Origin: Macellibacteroides fermentans
GTDB taxonomy: Bacteria > Bacteroidota > Bacteroidia > Bacteroidales > Tannerellaceae
DNA: 64,000 bases
Assembly: GCF_013409575.1 (NCBI RefSeq)
Contig: NZ_JACCCY010000003.1
Span: forward strand, 124,001 to 188,000
Reading direction: 5' to 3'
Shown in pieces: positions 40,868 to 50,942 of the stretch. Each line of letters opens with the position of its first letter. Within the stretch, counting starts at the first letter, position 1. Under the pieces are notes generated by a model, which saw only the letters and a list, made by a program, of their open reading frames with translations, was not told the DNA's origin and ran no database searches. Position numbers and translations under genes: made by a program.

Positions 40868-43489
40868 TTAATTTAATCCGGCTGCTTCTACAATGGCATT
40901 CACTGCATCAGCCAGTCCGTTAACATCCTTTCCTCCGGCTGTAGCATAGTGAGGCTGACCGCCGCCACCGCCTTTGATGAATTGAGCTCCCGATTTGATC
41001 AGCTTGCTTGCATCAAGTCCTTCGGCAACCAACTCGTCGCTTATCATCACCTGAAGCTGGCATTTAGCACCTTCGTCCACACCGGCAACAAACAGGAATT
41101 TACCCTTTACCTCGCCACGGATCTGGAATGCCACATCTTTCATTATCTCGGAACTTCCGCCTCCACGGAATACAATCACCTTTACACCTAGTTTTTCAGG
41201 GGCTTCATCAATAAGACGTTTTTTAAGTTCAACCGCCTTTTCTTTCAGGAATTCGCTAACCTGTTTCTTAAGTTCGGAACTTTCTTCGATTGTTTTCTTA
41301 ATAGCCTGTGCCAGGTTCGGAATGTTATTCATCATGCCGCGCAATTCGCGGATTAAATCTTGTTGAGCATACAGGTAGTTTTCGGCTCCCTGGGCAGTAA
41401 CGGCTTCAATACGACGTACGCCGGCGGCAATGGAGCTTTCGGCTACAATACGAAACGCACCGATCATTCCGGTGGCGGGGATGTGAGTTCCACCACAAAG
41501 CTCGACAGAACTTCCGTACTTAACCACACGCACTTCGTCGCCATACTTTTCGCCGAACAATGCCATGGCTCCCATTTCTCTGGCCTGAGCAATCGGCATG
41601 GAACGGTGTTCCTCCAACGAGAAGTTGGAACGAATCTTTTCCGACACCAGCTTTTCAACAGTTCGGATCTCTTCGTCGGTCACCTTCTGGAAGTGAGAGA
41701 AGTCGAAACGTAATGATTCCGGAGATACATATGAACCCTTCTGTTCAACATGGTCGCCCAACACTTCGCGTAAAGCTTCGTGCAACAGGTGGGTGGCAGA
41801 GTGATTACACTCGCACTGGATTCTCTTTTCCGTATTGATTTTAGCGGTGAAGGTTGCCGTAATATCTTTTGGCAATTTAGCTGACAGATGAACCGCCAGG
41901 TTGTTTTCGCGCTTTGTATCGATAATATCAAGCTGCTCATCGTCCGAGATAAGCCAGCCTGAATCTCCTACCTGTCCACCCATTTCGGCATAGAAGGGAG
42001 TTACATCCAGTACAAGCTGATATAGTTCTTTATTTTTCTGTTTGATTTTACGGTAACGCAAAATCTCGGCATCACATTCAAACTGATCGTAACCAACAAA
42101 TTTACTGTCGCCTTCCTTCACAATAACCCAGTCGCCAGTTTCGATGGCGGCAGCATTACGTGCACGGTCTTTCTGCTTTTGCATCTCGGCTGTAAATTCG
42201 TCGATGTTTACCTCCATCCCGTTTTCGCGAAGAATAAGTTCGGTAAGGTCTAACGGAAAACCAAAGGTATCGTACAGTGTAAAGGCATCCACCCCGCTGA
42301 TAATGTTCTTGCCGGCAGCTTTAGCCTCGTCAATCTTCTTATCCAGCAAACGAATACCGGTTTCCAGCGTACGCAGGAAGGATTCTTCTTCCTCCTTGAT
42401 TACTTTTTCGATCAGGGTTTTCTGTGCCTGCAACTCCGGATAAGCATCGCCCATCACCTCGATAAGAGTAGGCAGCAGCTGATACATAAATGCTTCGCGA
42501 CGGCCCAGGAAAGTATAGCCGTAGCGAACGGCACGACGAAGAATACGACGGATTACATAGCCGGCCTTTGCATTGGATGGCAGCTGACCGTCTGTAATTG
42601 AGAAAGCGATGGTACGGATATGGTCGGCAATTACACGCATGGCAATATCTTGCTGGTTGTTTTGGCCGTAAGTAACTCCTGCCATCGAAGCGATATGCTG
42701 AATAATGGGCTGGAACACATCGGTATCGTAATTCGAAATTTTACCTTGCAAAGCCATACAAAGACGCTCGAAACCCATACCGGTATCAATTACCTTGGCA
42801 GGCAACGATTCCAATGAGCCGTCTGCTTTACGGTTGAACTGCATAAATACAAGGTTCCATATTTCAATTACCTGCGGATGACTTTGATTAACCAGTGTCA
42901 ATCCGTCTACTTCGGCACGTTCGTGGTCCGGACGGATATCAACGTGTATTTCAGAACAGGGACCGCAAGGACCGGTGTCGCCCATTTCCCAGAAATTATC
43001 TTTTTTATTTCCGTTGATGATACGGTCTTTAGGCAGGTACTGTTCCCAATAGCCTGCAGCCTCGTTGTCGCGCTCCAGTCCTTCGGAGGCACTTCCTTCA
43101 AATACGGTGGCATACAAACGGTTCGGATCCAGCTTAAGTACCTCAACAAGGTATTCCCATGCCCAGTTGATAGCCTCTTTCTTGAAATAATCGCCAAAAG
43201 ACCAGTTTCCCAACATCTCGAACATGGTGTGGTGGTACGTATCATGACCTACCTCTTCAAGATCATTATGCTTACCGCTTACGCGAAGACATTTCTGAGA
43301 ATCCGCGACACGGGGATATTTTATGGGCACATTCCCCAAAATAATATCTTTAAACTGATTCATCCCTGCATTGGTAAACATCAATGTAGGGTCTCCCTTA
43401 ATTACCATAGGTGCGGAAGGTACAATCTGGTGTTGCTTGGATGCAAAGAACGATTTAAATGATTCCCGGATTTCTTTTGCTGTCAACAT
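40868..43489 (-). CDS. alaS: Alanine-tRNA ligase
   Basis: A 873-residue class II synthetase. N-terminal [20 protein letters not shown], motif 1 to 3 region ([36 protein letters not shown]), editing domain with zinc ligands ([14 protein letters not shown] and [10 protein letters not shown]), and a DHHA1 C-terminus ([14 protein letters not shown]). An upstream in-frame start adds 15 residues, but it overlaps the promoter region; ATG at 43489 gives [10 protein letters not shown], the family start. The -7 box TACTTTTG lies at 43546-43539. Confidence 0.95.
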   Translation of the reverse strand: MLTAKEIRESFKSFFASKQHQIVPSAPMVIKGDPTLMFTNAGMNQFKDIILGNVPIKYPRVADSQKCLRVSGKHNDLEEVGHDTYHHTMFEMLGNWSFGDYFKKEAINWAWEYLVEVLKLDPNRLYATVFEGSASEGLERDNEAAGYWEQYLPKDRIINGNKKDNFWEMGDTGPCGPCSEIHVDIRPDHERAEVDGLTLVNQSHPQVIEIWNLVFMQFNRKADGSLESLPAKVIDTGMGFERLCMALQGKISNYDTDVFQPIIQHIASMAGVTYGQNNQQDIAMRVIADHIRTIAFSITDGQLPSNAKAGYVIRRILRRAVRYGYTFLGRREAFMYQLLPTLIEVMGDAYPELQAQKTLIEKVIKEEEESFLRTLETGIRLLDKKIDEAKAAGKNIISGVDAFTLYDTFGFPLDLTELILRENGMEVNIDEFTAEMQKQKDRARNAAAIETGDWVIVKEGDSKFVGYDQFECDAEILRYRKIKQKNKELYQLVLDVTPFYAEMGGQVGDSGWLISDDEQLDIIDTKRENNLAVHLSAKLPKDITATFTAKINTEKRIQCECNHSATHLLHEALREVLGDHVEQKGSYVSPESLRFDFSHFQKVTDEEIRTVEKLVSEKIRSNFSLEEHRSMPIAQAREMGAMALFGEKYGDEVRVVKYGSSVELCGGTHIPATGMIGAFRIVAESSIAAGVRRIEAVTAQGAENYLYAQQDLIRELRGMMNNIPNLAQAIKKTIEESSELKKQVSEFLKEKAVELKKRLIDEAPEKLGVKVIVFRGGGSSEIMKDVAFQIRGEVKGKFLFVAGVDEGAKCQLQVMISDELVAEGLDASKLIKSGAQFIKGGGGGQPHYATAGGKDVNGLADAVNAIVEAAGLN

Positions 43490-43534
43490 AATCAATAATC
43501 TGTATTCTAGTGTCGTTAATATTCTGAAAAACAA

Positions 43535-43565
43535 TTTGCAAAAGTACCATAAATTATTATTTTTG
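43535..43565. promoter_or_regulatory. Overlapping divergent promoters for alaS and the M23 gene
   Basis: On the plus strand -33 TTTG (43535-43538) and -7 TATTTTTG (43558-43565) are 19 bp apart, 27 bases before the M23 ATG. On the minus strand -7 TACTTTTG occupies 43546-43539 for alaS. The two sites interleave within 31 bp, so the promoters probably compete. Confidence 0.6.
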
Positions 43566-43591
43566 CACTTAGTTCACGCAATAAATATTCA

Positions 43592-44575
43592 ATGAAACTA
43601 TTCAAAAGTCGGAAAACATACTATTTATATAATCCTAATACACTTAATTACGAGCGGGTTTATCCTTCCGCCAAGGATCGCTTTTTTATTGTTCTGCGCC
43701 ATCTGAGCATTGGTATCGCGATTGGTGTAGGTATATTCTTTATAATGGTATATGCTGTGGAGTCTCCCAGGGAGTCGCTCATGCAAAAGGAGAACAAGCT
43801 GCTTCAAACACAATACGAGGTATTATCCCTTCGGCTTAACGAGGCTCTCAGTGTATTGAACGATATTCAGCTTCGGGATGAAAACCTGTACCGCGCAATC
43901 TTTCAGACCGAATCGATTCCCGAGTCGGTGCGTAAGGCCGGTTTTGGCGGCACCAACCGCTACGAACATCTGCTTACGCTAAGCAACCCGGATCTGGTGG
44001 TTTCCACCACTCAAAAGATGGATATGTTAAGTAAACAGCTTTACATCCAGTCTAATTCGCTGGAAGAACTTATCCATCTGGGTAAAAATCAGGAAGAACG
44101 GCTGAAGTGTATCCCTGCCATCCAGCCCATATCCAATAAAGATTTACGGCAGACGGCTTCGGGCTACGGGATGCGTATCGACCCTATCTACCGTACTCCC
44201 CGCTTCCATTCGGGGATGGACTTTTCCGCTAAAAAGGGAACGGATGTGTATGCTACCGGAAATGGAGTGGTTACCTTTGCTTCATGGAAACAGGGGTATG
44301 GCAATTGCCTGGTTATAAAACACGGATTCGGTTACGAGACGCTTTACGGCCACCTTGATAAGTTTAAAGCCAGAGTAGGCCAGAAGGTTACCCGCGGCGA
44401 AGTTATCGGTACGGTTGGAAACACGGGTAAGTCTACCGGTCCGCATTTACATTACGAGGTTATGGTACGTGGTAAATACGACAATCCTGCCAAGTATTAC
44501 TTTATGGATCTAACACCCGAAGAATACGACAGGATGATTCAGATTGCAGAAAATCATGGTCAGGTAATGGATTAA
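43592..44575 (+). CDS. M23 (LytM) peptidoglycan endopeptidase
   Basis: A 327-residue membrane-anchored protein: one N-terminal segment (residues about 35-58, LSIGIAIGVGIFFIMVYAV), a coiled-coil region (about 65-165) and a C-terminal M23 domain. Zinc motifs are present: HSGMDFSAKKGTDVYATGNG (first His/Asp) and TGPHLHYEV (HxH). It likely cleaves peptide cross-links or regulates amidases at the cell wall. The MerR-like gene starts 10 bases downstream, in one operon. Confidence 0.88.
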   Translation: MKLFKSRKTYYLYNPNTLNYERVYPSAKDRFFIVLRHLSIGIAIGVGIFFIMVYAVESPRESLMQKENKLLQTQYEVLSLRLNEALSVLNDIQLRDENLYRAIFQTESIPESVRKAGFGGTNRYEHLLTLSNPDLVVSTTQKMDMLSKQLYIQSNSLEELIHLGKNQEERLKCIPAIQPISNKDLRQTASGYGMRIDPIYRTPRFHSGMDFSAKKGTDVYATGNGVVTFASWKQGYGNCLVIKHGFGYETLYGHLDKFKARVGQKVTRGEVIGTVGNTGKSTGPHLHYEVMVRGKYDNPAKYYFMDLTPEEYDRMIQIAENHGQVMD

Positions 44576-44585
44576 TAAAACAAAA

Positions 44586-44945
44586 ATGGGACTTAAAAAA
44601 GATAAGGATGTCAAGATTTATTCTTCTATCAGCGAGGTAGCTCAGCTCTTTGGGGTAAATGAGTCTACACTGCGTTTTTGGGAGAAGGAATTTGATATTA
44701 TCAATCCCAGAAAGACTGCCAAAGGTACCCGCTTCTATACCAAGGAGGATATTGATGCCGTACGGCTGATCTACCACCTTGTAAAGGAAAGAGGACTCAC
44801 CCTGGCAGGTGCCAAACAAAAACTGAAAGATAACAAAGATACAGTTATCCGGCAGGAAGATATTGTAAACAGACTTAAAGCCATACGCGAAGAGCTGAAC
44901 AAATTAAAAGAGGCCTTTGATGCGCTTCAGCCCGGCAACGAATAA
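44586..44945 (+). CDS. MerR-family transcriptional regulator
   Basis: A 119-residue protein with an N-terminal winged HTH (VAQLFGVNESTLRFWEKEFD, then TRFYTKEDIDAVRLIYHLVK, and LTLAGAKQKL) followed by a short coiled-coil dimer helix. There is no metal-binding or ligand domain, so it belongs to the minimal MerR type. It lies in an operon with the M23 peptidase; targets are unknown. Confidence 0.88.
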   Translation: MGLKKDKDVKIYSSISEVAQLFGVNESTLRFWEKEFDIINPRKTAKGTRFYTKEDIDAVRLIYHLVKERGLTLAGAKQKLKDNKDTVIRQEDIVNRLKAIREELNKLKEAFDALQPGNE

Positions 44946-45030
44946 GCTGTAACAAAAATTGGAGACAATAAATTAGTACGTAAAGGCGAAAATAAGTACA
45001 TTCGCATCCTATTTATAAAAAGCGACTAAC

Positions 45031-45411
45031 ATGGAAGTATCAGGAAAGATTATTGCTATTCTACCCATTCAAGGAGGAACCAGCAAAAGTGGAAATGAGT
45101 GGAAAAAGCAGGATTATATCTTGGAAACACATGATCAATACCCCAAAAAGATATGCTTTAACTTGTGGGGAGAGAAGATCGATCAGTATGCCATTCAATC
45201 CGGCGAGGAAGTTACCGTCTCTTTTGATATAGAAAGCAGGGAGTTTAATGGTAAATGGTATACCAATATCAACGGATGGAAAGTAGATCGTGCCGGTGCT
45301 GCACAGGCTATGCCTGCAGCCGGATACACCCCGGATAACTTTGCCACGGGTGCCGTACCTACCGCTCCCGACTTTGGACCGGTAAATCCGATTGATGATC
45401 TGCCTTTCTAA
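45031..45411 (+). CDS. DUF3127 protein with SSB-like acidic C-terminus
   Basis: A 126-residue protein. Residues about 1-92 are an OB-fold-like DUF3127 domain (VSGKIIAILPIQGGTSKSGN, EEVTVSFDIESREFNGKWYT); a flexible Ala/Pro/Gly linker follows and the chain ends IDDLPF. That ending is close to the SSB tail DDDIPF that docks replication and repair proteins, suggesting single-strand DNA binding and partner recruitment; this is inference. It is followed by a strong terminator and stands alone. Confidence 0.85.
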   Translation: MEVSGKIIAILPIQGGTSKSGNEWKKQDYILETHDQYPKKICFNLWGEKIDQYAIQSGEEVTVSFDIESREFNGKWYTNINGWKVDRAGAAQAMPAAGYTPDNFATGAVPTAPDFGPVNPIDDLPF

Positions 45412-45427
45412 ACAATAGGACATAAAG

Positions 45428-45460
45428 CGGGCCGGCTCTTTTGAAACAAGAACCGGCCCG
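45428..45460. terminator. Bidirectional terminator between DUF3127 and RelA/SpoT genes
   Basis: CGGGCCGGCTCTT and AAGAACCGGCCCG pair over 13 positions with one mismatch and a 7-base loop; T-rich runs follow on both sides. It separates convergent genes ending at 45411 and 45477. Confidence 0.85.
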
Positions 45461-45476
45461 TTTTTATTTTATCCTA

Positions 45477-47729
45477 TTAGTCGGCAATCCTGCCTACCGA
45501 TTTGATATTTTTAATTTTGGCCAGGGTTACACACATCTTCTGAATATCTTCCACATCGTGTACCTTCATTTTAATCTTGCCTTCAAAAACCCCGTCTTTA
45601 GCTTCGATTGTCAGCCGCTGGATATTTACCGAAAATTGCTCCGAGATGGTTTTCGTAATGATATTGAGCACACCGATGGAATCTATTCCTTTTACTTCGA
45701 GCGTCGCTTCAAAAGAGGCGTTTTTATGACTGCTCCACTCTGTAGAAAGGATCCGTTCGCCAAAGCTGCTTTTCAACCGCATGGCAATAGGGCATGAGCG
45801 TTTGTGTACCACAACACTACCATCGTCGTTTACAAACCCGAAGGCATCATCGCCCGGAATCGGTTTGCAGCAATCGGCTATCACATAGTTCCGTTCAAAG
45901 GCCTCCTCCCTCAACACATAGGGTTTCGTTTTATCGTATGAAGGCTTCTTGTCTGCCTCGTCGGGCAACTGTTCAGGAGTTTTAACCGGTTTAGGGGTTA
46001 CGCCCAAAGCCTGCTTTACATATTTGAAAAGAACATTGTCCGTTTTCTCTTTCAACAACTTTTTCACATTGTCGGGCAAGGTTACGTCTCCCTTCTCCAC
46101 AGCATAAAAGAACTCATCACGTTTGGCAAAACCGAAGTAGACAGACAGCTTTTCTATATTGGCAACAGAAGCTTCCACTTCCGATCGGGTAAGCAGGTTC
46201 ATTACTTTTGTTTCGCCAGACTTGGCCATCTCTTTACGCGTACGTTTCAATACGGCATCAATCTTGGCACGGGCACGGGCTGTTGTAACAAAGCTGAGCC
46301 ATTCGGGCTGTGGCTCCTGCGACCGGGAGGTAAGCACCTCTACCTGGTCTCCACTGGTAAGCGGGTGACTCAATGGCACCAGCCGGTGGTTTACCTTGGC
46401 TCCGATGCAATGGTAGCCGATGTTGCTGTGTAAGGCGTAGGCAAAATCCAACGCTGTAGCGCCGAGAGGTAATGTTTTGATATCTCCTTTGGGGGTGAAA
46501 ACAAATATTTCGGACGAGAAAAGATTCAATTTAATGGTATCGAGGAAGTCGAGTGCATTGGGATCCGGACTTTCCAGAATCTCGGTAATGGTCTGCAGCC
46601 ACTTATCAAGTTCGGTATCTTCTTCCACATTATTCTCTTTGTATTTCCAATGGGCTGCAAATCCTTTTTCGGCTATATCGTCCATTCTGCGGCTTCGTAT
46701 CTGCACCTCCACCCATTGTCCGTCGGGTCCCATCACGGTTAGGTGTAGGGCCTGATAACCATTTGCTTTAGGTCTGCTTACCCAGTCGCGGATACGGTCC
46801 GGACGAATCCGATAGATATCCGTTATAGCCGAATAAATATCCCAACATTGATTCTTCTCGTCGATACCCGGAATGGGGTCAAAAATAATACGTACGGCAA
46901 AGATGTCGTATATATCTTCAAACGTCACACCTTTGGATTCCATCTTACACCAAATGGAGTAGACAGACTTTACCCTGTCCCGCATCTCATAGGTAAGCCC
47001 CATGGCGCTGAGTTTATTGTTTACAGGTACGGCGAAATGATCATAAAGAGCCCTTCGGGACTCTTCCGTTGCTTTGAGCTTCGCCTTTATAAAGTCGTAT
47101 TCTTTGGGGTGTTCGTATTTAAAGCTTAGATCTTCTAATTCCGTTTTAATGGAAAAAAGGCCCAACCGGTGAGCCAGGGGCGCGTACAGATAGAGTGTTT
47201 CGCCGGCAATCTTAAATTGTTTGGCTGGCAACATCGAACCGAGCGTTCTCATATTATGCAGGCGGTCTGCAATCTTGATCAGGATAACACGGATATCGTC
47301 ACTCATGGTAAGCAGCAGCTTTCTGAAGTTCTCGGCTTGTGCCGATGCCTTCTCTCCAAAGATTCCTCCGGATATCTTGGTGAGTCCGTCCACGATCTGG
47401 GCTATTTTCTCGCCAAACATATCGTGGATGTCGTCTACGGTATATTCGGTATCTTCCACCACATCGTGAAGCAGCGCAGAACAAATGGAAGTGGAACCCA
47501 ATCCCATTTCCCTGCAAACAATACGTGCTACCGCTAAAGGATGAAGGATGTAGGGTTCACCGGAACGTCTTTTCACTCCATTGTGCGCCTGATTGGCAAA
47601 ATTGAATGCTTTTGTGATACGCTCAACTTTCCTCCTGTGATTGGAATTAAGATAGTCATTCAGAAGGTTAGAAAATTCCTCCTGAATAAGCTGTTCATCT
47701 GCTGATAATATATCGTTTGCTTCACTCAT
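45477..47729 (-). CDS. RelA/SpoT-family (p)ppGpp synthetase/hydrolase
   Basis: A 750-residue bifunctional stringent-response enzyme. The HD hydrolase (about residues 45-200) keeps HPLAVARI and the metal motif ALLHDVVEDTEY; the synthetase (about 235-365) has YDIFAVRIIF and RPKANGYQALHLTVMGPDGQ. A TGS domain (about 405-465, FVFTPKGDIKTLPLGATALD) and a C-terminal ACT domain follow. GTG at 47735 gives two more residues, but AAAGGAGG spacing favours ATG at 47729. A -7 box TATATTTG is at 47769-47762. It lies downstream of the parA-parB cluster and converges on DUF3127. Confidence 0.92.
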   Translation of the reverse strand: MSEANDILSADEQLIQEEFSNLLNDYLNSNHRRKVERITKAFNFANQAHNGVKRRSGEPYILHPLAVARIVCREMGLGSTSICSALLHDVVEDTEYTVDDIHDMFGEKIAQIVDGLTKISGGIFGEKASAQAENFRKLLLTMSDDIRVILIKIADRLHNMRTLGSMLPAKQFKIAGETLYLYAPLAHRLGLFSIKTELEDLSFKYEHPKEYDFIKAKLKATEESRRALYDHFAVPVNNKLSAMGLTYEMRDRVKSVYSIWCKMESKGVTFEDIYDIFAVRIIFDPIPGIDEKNQCWDIYSAITDIYRIRPDRIRDWVSRPKANGYQALHLTVMGPDGQWVEVQIRSRRMDDIAEKGFAAHWKYKENNVEEDTELDKWLQTITEILESPDPNALDFLDTIKLNLFSSEIFVFTPKGDIKTLPLGATALDFAYALHSNIGYHCIGAKVNHRLVPLSHPLTSGDQVEVLTSRSQEPQPEWLSFVTTARARAKIDAVLKRTRKEMAKSGETKVMNLLTRSEVEASVANIEKLSVYFGFAKRDEFFYAVEKGDVTLPDNVKKLLKEKTDNVLFKYVKQALGVTPKPVKTPEQLPDEADKKPSYDKTKPYVLREEAFERNYVIADCCKPIPGDDAFGFVNDDGSVVVHKRSCPIAMRLKSSFGERILSTEWSSHKNASFEATLEVKGIDSIGVLNIITKTISEQFSVNIQRLTIEAKDGVFEGKIKMKVHDVEDIQKMCVTLAKIKNIKSVGRIAD

Positions 47730-47809
47730 ATCCACTACCTCCTTTTAATATACTATAGGTACAAATATACAAATATTTGCAAGAAAGTAGCAGTGCTGAG
47801 TAAAATAGT

Positions 47810-49336
47810 TTACACAACAGGGATTTTAAGAACTTGTCCCGGACGGATATCCGAATTAGGCAACCCATTCGTTTCCTGAATTACCTGAGCAGTTACACCC
47901 GGGTACTTTTTCGAAATGGTATATAACGAATCTCCCGATTTAACCTTATAGGATATATAATCGCCTGATGCAGCAACCTGTGTTTTTGCGGCGGTCGACT
48001 TGGAGGCAGGTTCGGAAGCTGGTTTTTCCGAAGAGGCGGACGGCTTATCGGCAAGGCGTACTCCGCCGTTATCAATATAAAGAACAAGGCGTCTGCCGCT
48101 TACCACTTTGGAGGATTTTAACTTGTTCCACTTACGTACATCCCTCGAGGCTACACCATACAGGTTTGAAATCGTATACAGGTTCTCGCCCTTCTTTACT
48201 ACGTGTGTGATCCGCTCTTTCGTATCCGATTTAGAATCGTTGCCGGAAGCATCCGGGATGAGATTTGCTAAAAACTCTTCGGCCTTGTACTTACGGATGG
48301 AGTCTTCCATTGTAACAAATGCATAGGCATGAGCTGCTGTAAGTTTTAAGACAGAAGGAGTTGAGCTACCCGGTATGATATCTCTTTTGTATTGGGGATT
48401 GAGCGCTTTAAGTTGTCCGATATCTGCACCCAACACATCCGACACCTGTTGCAGATGAATCGTGTTATTTACCATAACCGTATCGGTTGCCAGCGGCAGC
48501 GATGTTTCTATCGCACACAAATTATGGTCGCACGAATAGTTCATGATATAGTTGGCCGCAATAAACAAGGGAACATACGAGCGTGTCTCTTTAGGCAGAT
48601 AGGGGAAAATCGCCCAGAAGTCGCGTTTGCCGCCCGAACGGCGAATGGCTTTATTTACATTACCCGGACCACAATTATAAGAGGCAATCACCAAATTCCA
48701 GTCACCGTAAATAGCATACATATCTTTAAAGTAGCGACAGGCGGCATCCGTTGCCTTAACCGGATCACGGCGTTCGTCTACCAGGCTGTTAATCTCCAAG
48801 CCGTAGCTCTTTCCTGTAGGAAGCATGAACTGCCATAATCCGCAGGCACCCACTCTTGAAAGTGCTACAGGATTTAAGGCCGATTCTACCACCGCCAGAT
48901 ACTTAAGTTCCAACGGCAATCCGTAGGCATCCAGTTTTTGTTCGATCAGCGGAAAATAAAAGTCGGCCATTCCCAACATGTATCGTACCAACCCTCTGCG
49001 TCTGCCGGCATAAAGTTCGATACAATTCCGCACCACCGGATTGTACGTCATCGGTATAATGCGAGGCAGGCGTTTCAGCCGGTCTACATAAACCGAGTCG
49101 GCAAATGAAACATTGAATTCGGAATCCTCACAGAAATCATCTTTCTTTGTAAAATACTGAATATGCCACGTGTTGAGCAGACTGTCTACGTTCGCATCCA
49201 GACTCTCGGGTATCAAACCAACTTCTTCCGATAATGAATCTGTCGGCATCGTTTCGTACGTATTAGTCTCTTTCTGAGCAAAGGCGACAGAAAGAGACAG
49301 GCATATTCCTGACAGTGCAAGCAGATATCGTCTCAT
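47810..49336 (-). CDS. MltD-like lytic transglycosylase with LysM domains
   Basis: A 508-residue exported enzyme with a signal peptide (LALSGICLSLSVAFAQ). The SLT catalytic domain is at about residues 140-270, with the catalytic Glu in YLAVVESALNPVALSRVGAC, then GLWQFMLPTGKSYGL and IASYNCGPGNVNKAI. Two LysM domains (about 375-420 and 460-507) bind peptidoglycan. It should cut the glycan strand with 1,6-anhydro-ring formation. It is 6 bases after DUF5683 and belongs to the parA operon. Confidence 0.9.
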   Translation of the reverse strand: MRRYLLALSGICLSLSVAFAQKETNTYETMPTDSLSEEVGLIPESLDANVDSLLNTWHIQYFTKKDDFCEDSEFNVSFADSVYVDRLKRLPRIIPMTYNPVVRNCIELYAGRRRGLVRYMLGMADFYFPLIEQKLDAYGLPLELKYLAVVESALNPVALSRVGACGLWQFMLPTGKSYGLEINSLVDERRDPVKATDAACRYFKDMYAIYGDWNLVIASYNCGPGNVNKAIRRSGGKRDFWAIFPYLPKETRSYVPLFIAANYIMNYSCDHNLCAIETSLPLATDTVMVNNTIHLQQVSDVLGADIGQLKALNPQYKRDIIPGSSTPSVLKLTAAHAYAFVTMEDSIRKYKAEEFLANLIPDASGNDSKSDTKERITHVVKKGENLYTISNLYGVASRDVRKWNKLKSSKVVSGRRLVLYIDNGGVRLADKPSASSEKPASEPASKSTAAKTQVAASGDYISYKVKSGDSLYTISKKYPGVTAQVIQETNGLPNSDIRPGQVLKIPVV

Positions 49337-49342
49337 ATAGTA

Positions 49343-50038
49343 TTAAAATTTTATGCTGCAGTTCAGACCATAGGTCCTCGAACTATAACTAGTTGGCTGC
49401 GTCATCACCGGTTCTACACGAAGAGACAAATCCGGTGAAATATCAAAATCAAACAACTGGGCATCTACATAGGCATCAATCATCGTAATGAAATAGACTC
49501 CAACAGTGATGATTACACTTAAATCGCGGTACCGGCGGTAATAGTCTTTACTCCGTTTAAGCTGATCTTTGAAGTTGGCATCATTCAGGTAATCATCGGG
49601 GTTTGCATTAGCCGGAAGAAAATCGATCCAACTGTTGTTCTCGAGAGGCTTTTCACTCATGATCCCTTTATAAGCCTCCAGATAATCCTGGTAATTACGA
49701 TTATTCCAGGTTATTGCATATGCACATCCCATAAACGCACCGTAAACCAACGGAAGCTTCCAATACTTACGGTTGTATATTTGTCCCAATCCGGGAAATA
49801 TCGCCGAATATAAAACTGCCTTTGTGGGATCTGGCTTAAAGGCCGGAAGTTCGGGCAAAGGCAAAGGTAAGGAATCTGCAGAAGCCAACACGGCTGCCAC
49901 CGCCGAGTCCGGAACCACAACCTGTGCCTCTGTAGAATCCGTTCGTACCGTCTGAGCAAAACAATGCCCCGGCAACCACGTAAGCAGCAACAGACCTATA
50001 CCTACACAAAATCGGACTACATACTGAATCATAGGCAT
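49343..50038 (-). CDS. DUF5683 family envelope protein
   Basis: A 231-residue protein with a signal peptide (VRFCVGIGLLLLTWLPGHCF), a Pro/Ser/Asp-rich linker and a domain with ASDSLPLPLPELPAFKPDPT and the motif LYSAIFPGLGQIYNRKYWK. Two hydrophobic segments follow (VYGAFMGCAYAITW and VIITVGVYFITMIDAYVDA). The motif is the hallmark of DUF5683, found beside parB in many Bacteroidetes. The function is unknown. It starts 1 base after parB. Confidence 0.8.
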   Translation of the reverse strand: MPMIQYVVRFCVGIGLLLLTWLPGHCFAQTVRTDSTEAQVVVPDSAVAAVLASADSLPLPLPELPAFKPDPTKAVLYSAIFPGLGQIYNRKYWKLPLVYGAFMGCAYAITWNNRNYQDYLEAYKGIMSEKPLENNSWIDFLPANANPDDYLNDANFKDQLKRSKDYYRRYRDLSVIITVGVYFITMIDAYVDAQLFDFDISPDLSLRVEPVMTQPTSYSSRTYGLNCSIKF

Positions 50039-50039
50039 T

Positions 50040-50924
50040 TTATCGTTTCAACTTATCTAAAAGCATGATCAGCTTTTCAAGTTCATCTTCTGAAGCAAAA
50101 GGAATGGTAATTTTCCCTTTACCTTTTTCGTTGCACGAAAGATTGACGCGGGTGTTGAAAAAGCGCGACAGATGATCCTTCAACAGATTATACTCCTCGG
50201 GTAGCAACTTCTTTTTAGGCTGTTCATCCTTTGCTTCGGGAACTGCTGCTTCGGCGGCATTGCGCACAAGCTCTTCCACCTGGCGGACAGACAATCCATC
50301 CTGCAATATCTGTTCGTACAAAGCCAGCTGAATTTCGGGATCCTGTACAGAGATCAGAGCTCTGGCATGTCCCATATCTATCTTCTTATCCTTGAGTCCC
50401 ACCTGTATTTCGGCAGGCAGTTTAAGCAGACGAAGGTAGTTTGCGATTGTTGTTCGTTTCTTTCCAACCCGTTCACTCAGTTTCTCCTGGGTAAGTTCGT
50501 AATTATCAATTAGCTTTTGATAGGCCAAAGCGATTTCTATGGCATTCAGGTCTTCGCGCTGAATGTTCTCTATCAGGGCCATCTCCACCACATGCTCGTC
50601 GGCGGCTGTTTTAATATAAGCGGGTATCTCTTCCAATCCGGCTTTAAGGGAGGCTCTGTAACGGCGCTCACCCGATATGATCATATATCTGTCCGGACCA
50701 ATTTCTTTCAGGGTGATCGGCTGGATAACACCCAATGAGCGTATAGACGTAGCTAATTCTTCCAATGCCTCTTCTTCAAACATGGAACGTGGCTGGTCCG
50801 GATTAGGCTGAATTTTTGATAAAGATATTTCACTGATAGAGGATGATCCTCCCGTTTTCAGGTCTTCCATCGTTATTAAAGCATCCAGTCCGCGTCCGAG
50901 TGCCGATCTCTTTATTGCTGCCAT
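50040..50924 (-). CDS. parB: Chromosome partitioning protein ParB
   Basis: A 294-residue CTP-dependent clamp protein. N-terminal KIQPNPDQPRSMFEEEALEE, the catalytic GERRYRAS box (about residues 89-96) and ENIQREDLNAIEIA precede the HTH (LSERVGKKRTTIANYLRLLK). A C-terminal dimer domain ends the protein. It loads on parS sites and works with ParA for segregation. No parS copy was found in this window. Confidence 0.93.
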   Translation of the reverse strand: MAAIKRSALGRGLDALITMEDLKTGGSSSISEISLSKIQPNPDQPRSMFEEEALEELATSIRSLGVIQPITLKEIGPDRYMIISGERRYRASLKAGLEEIPAYIKTAADEHVVEMALIENIQREDLNAIEIALAYQKLIDNYELTQEKLSERVGKKRTTIANYLRLLKLPAEIQVGLKDKKIDMGHARALISVQDPEIQLALYEQILQDGLSVRQVEELVRNAAEAAVPEAKDEQPKKKLLPEEYNLLKDHLSRFFNTRVNLSCNEKGKGKITIPFASEDELEKLIMLLDKLKR

Positions 50925-50942
50925 ATATACTTTTATCTTCTT

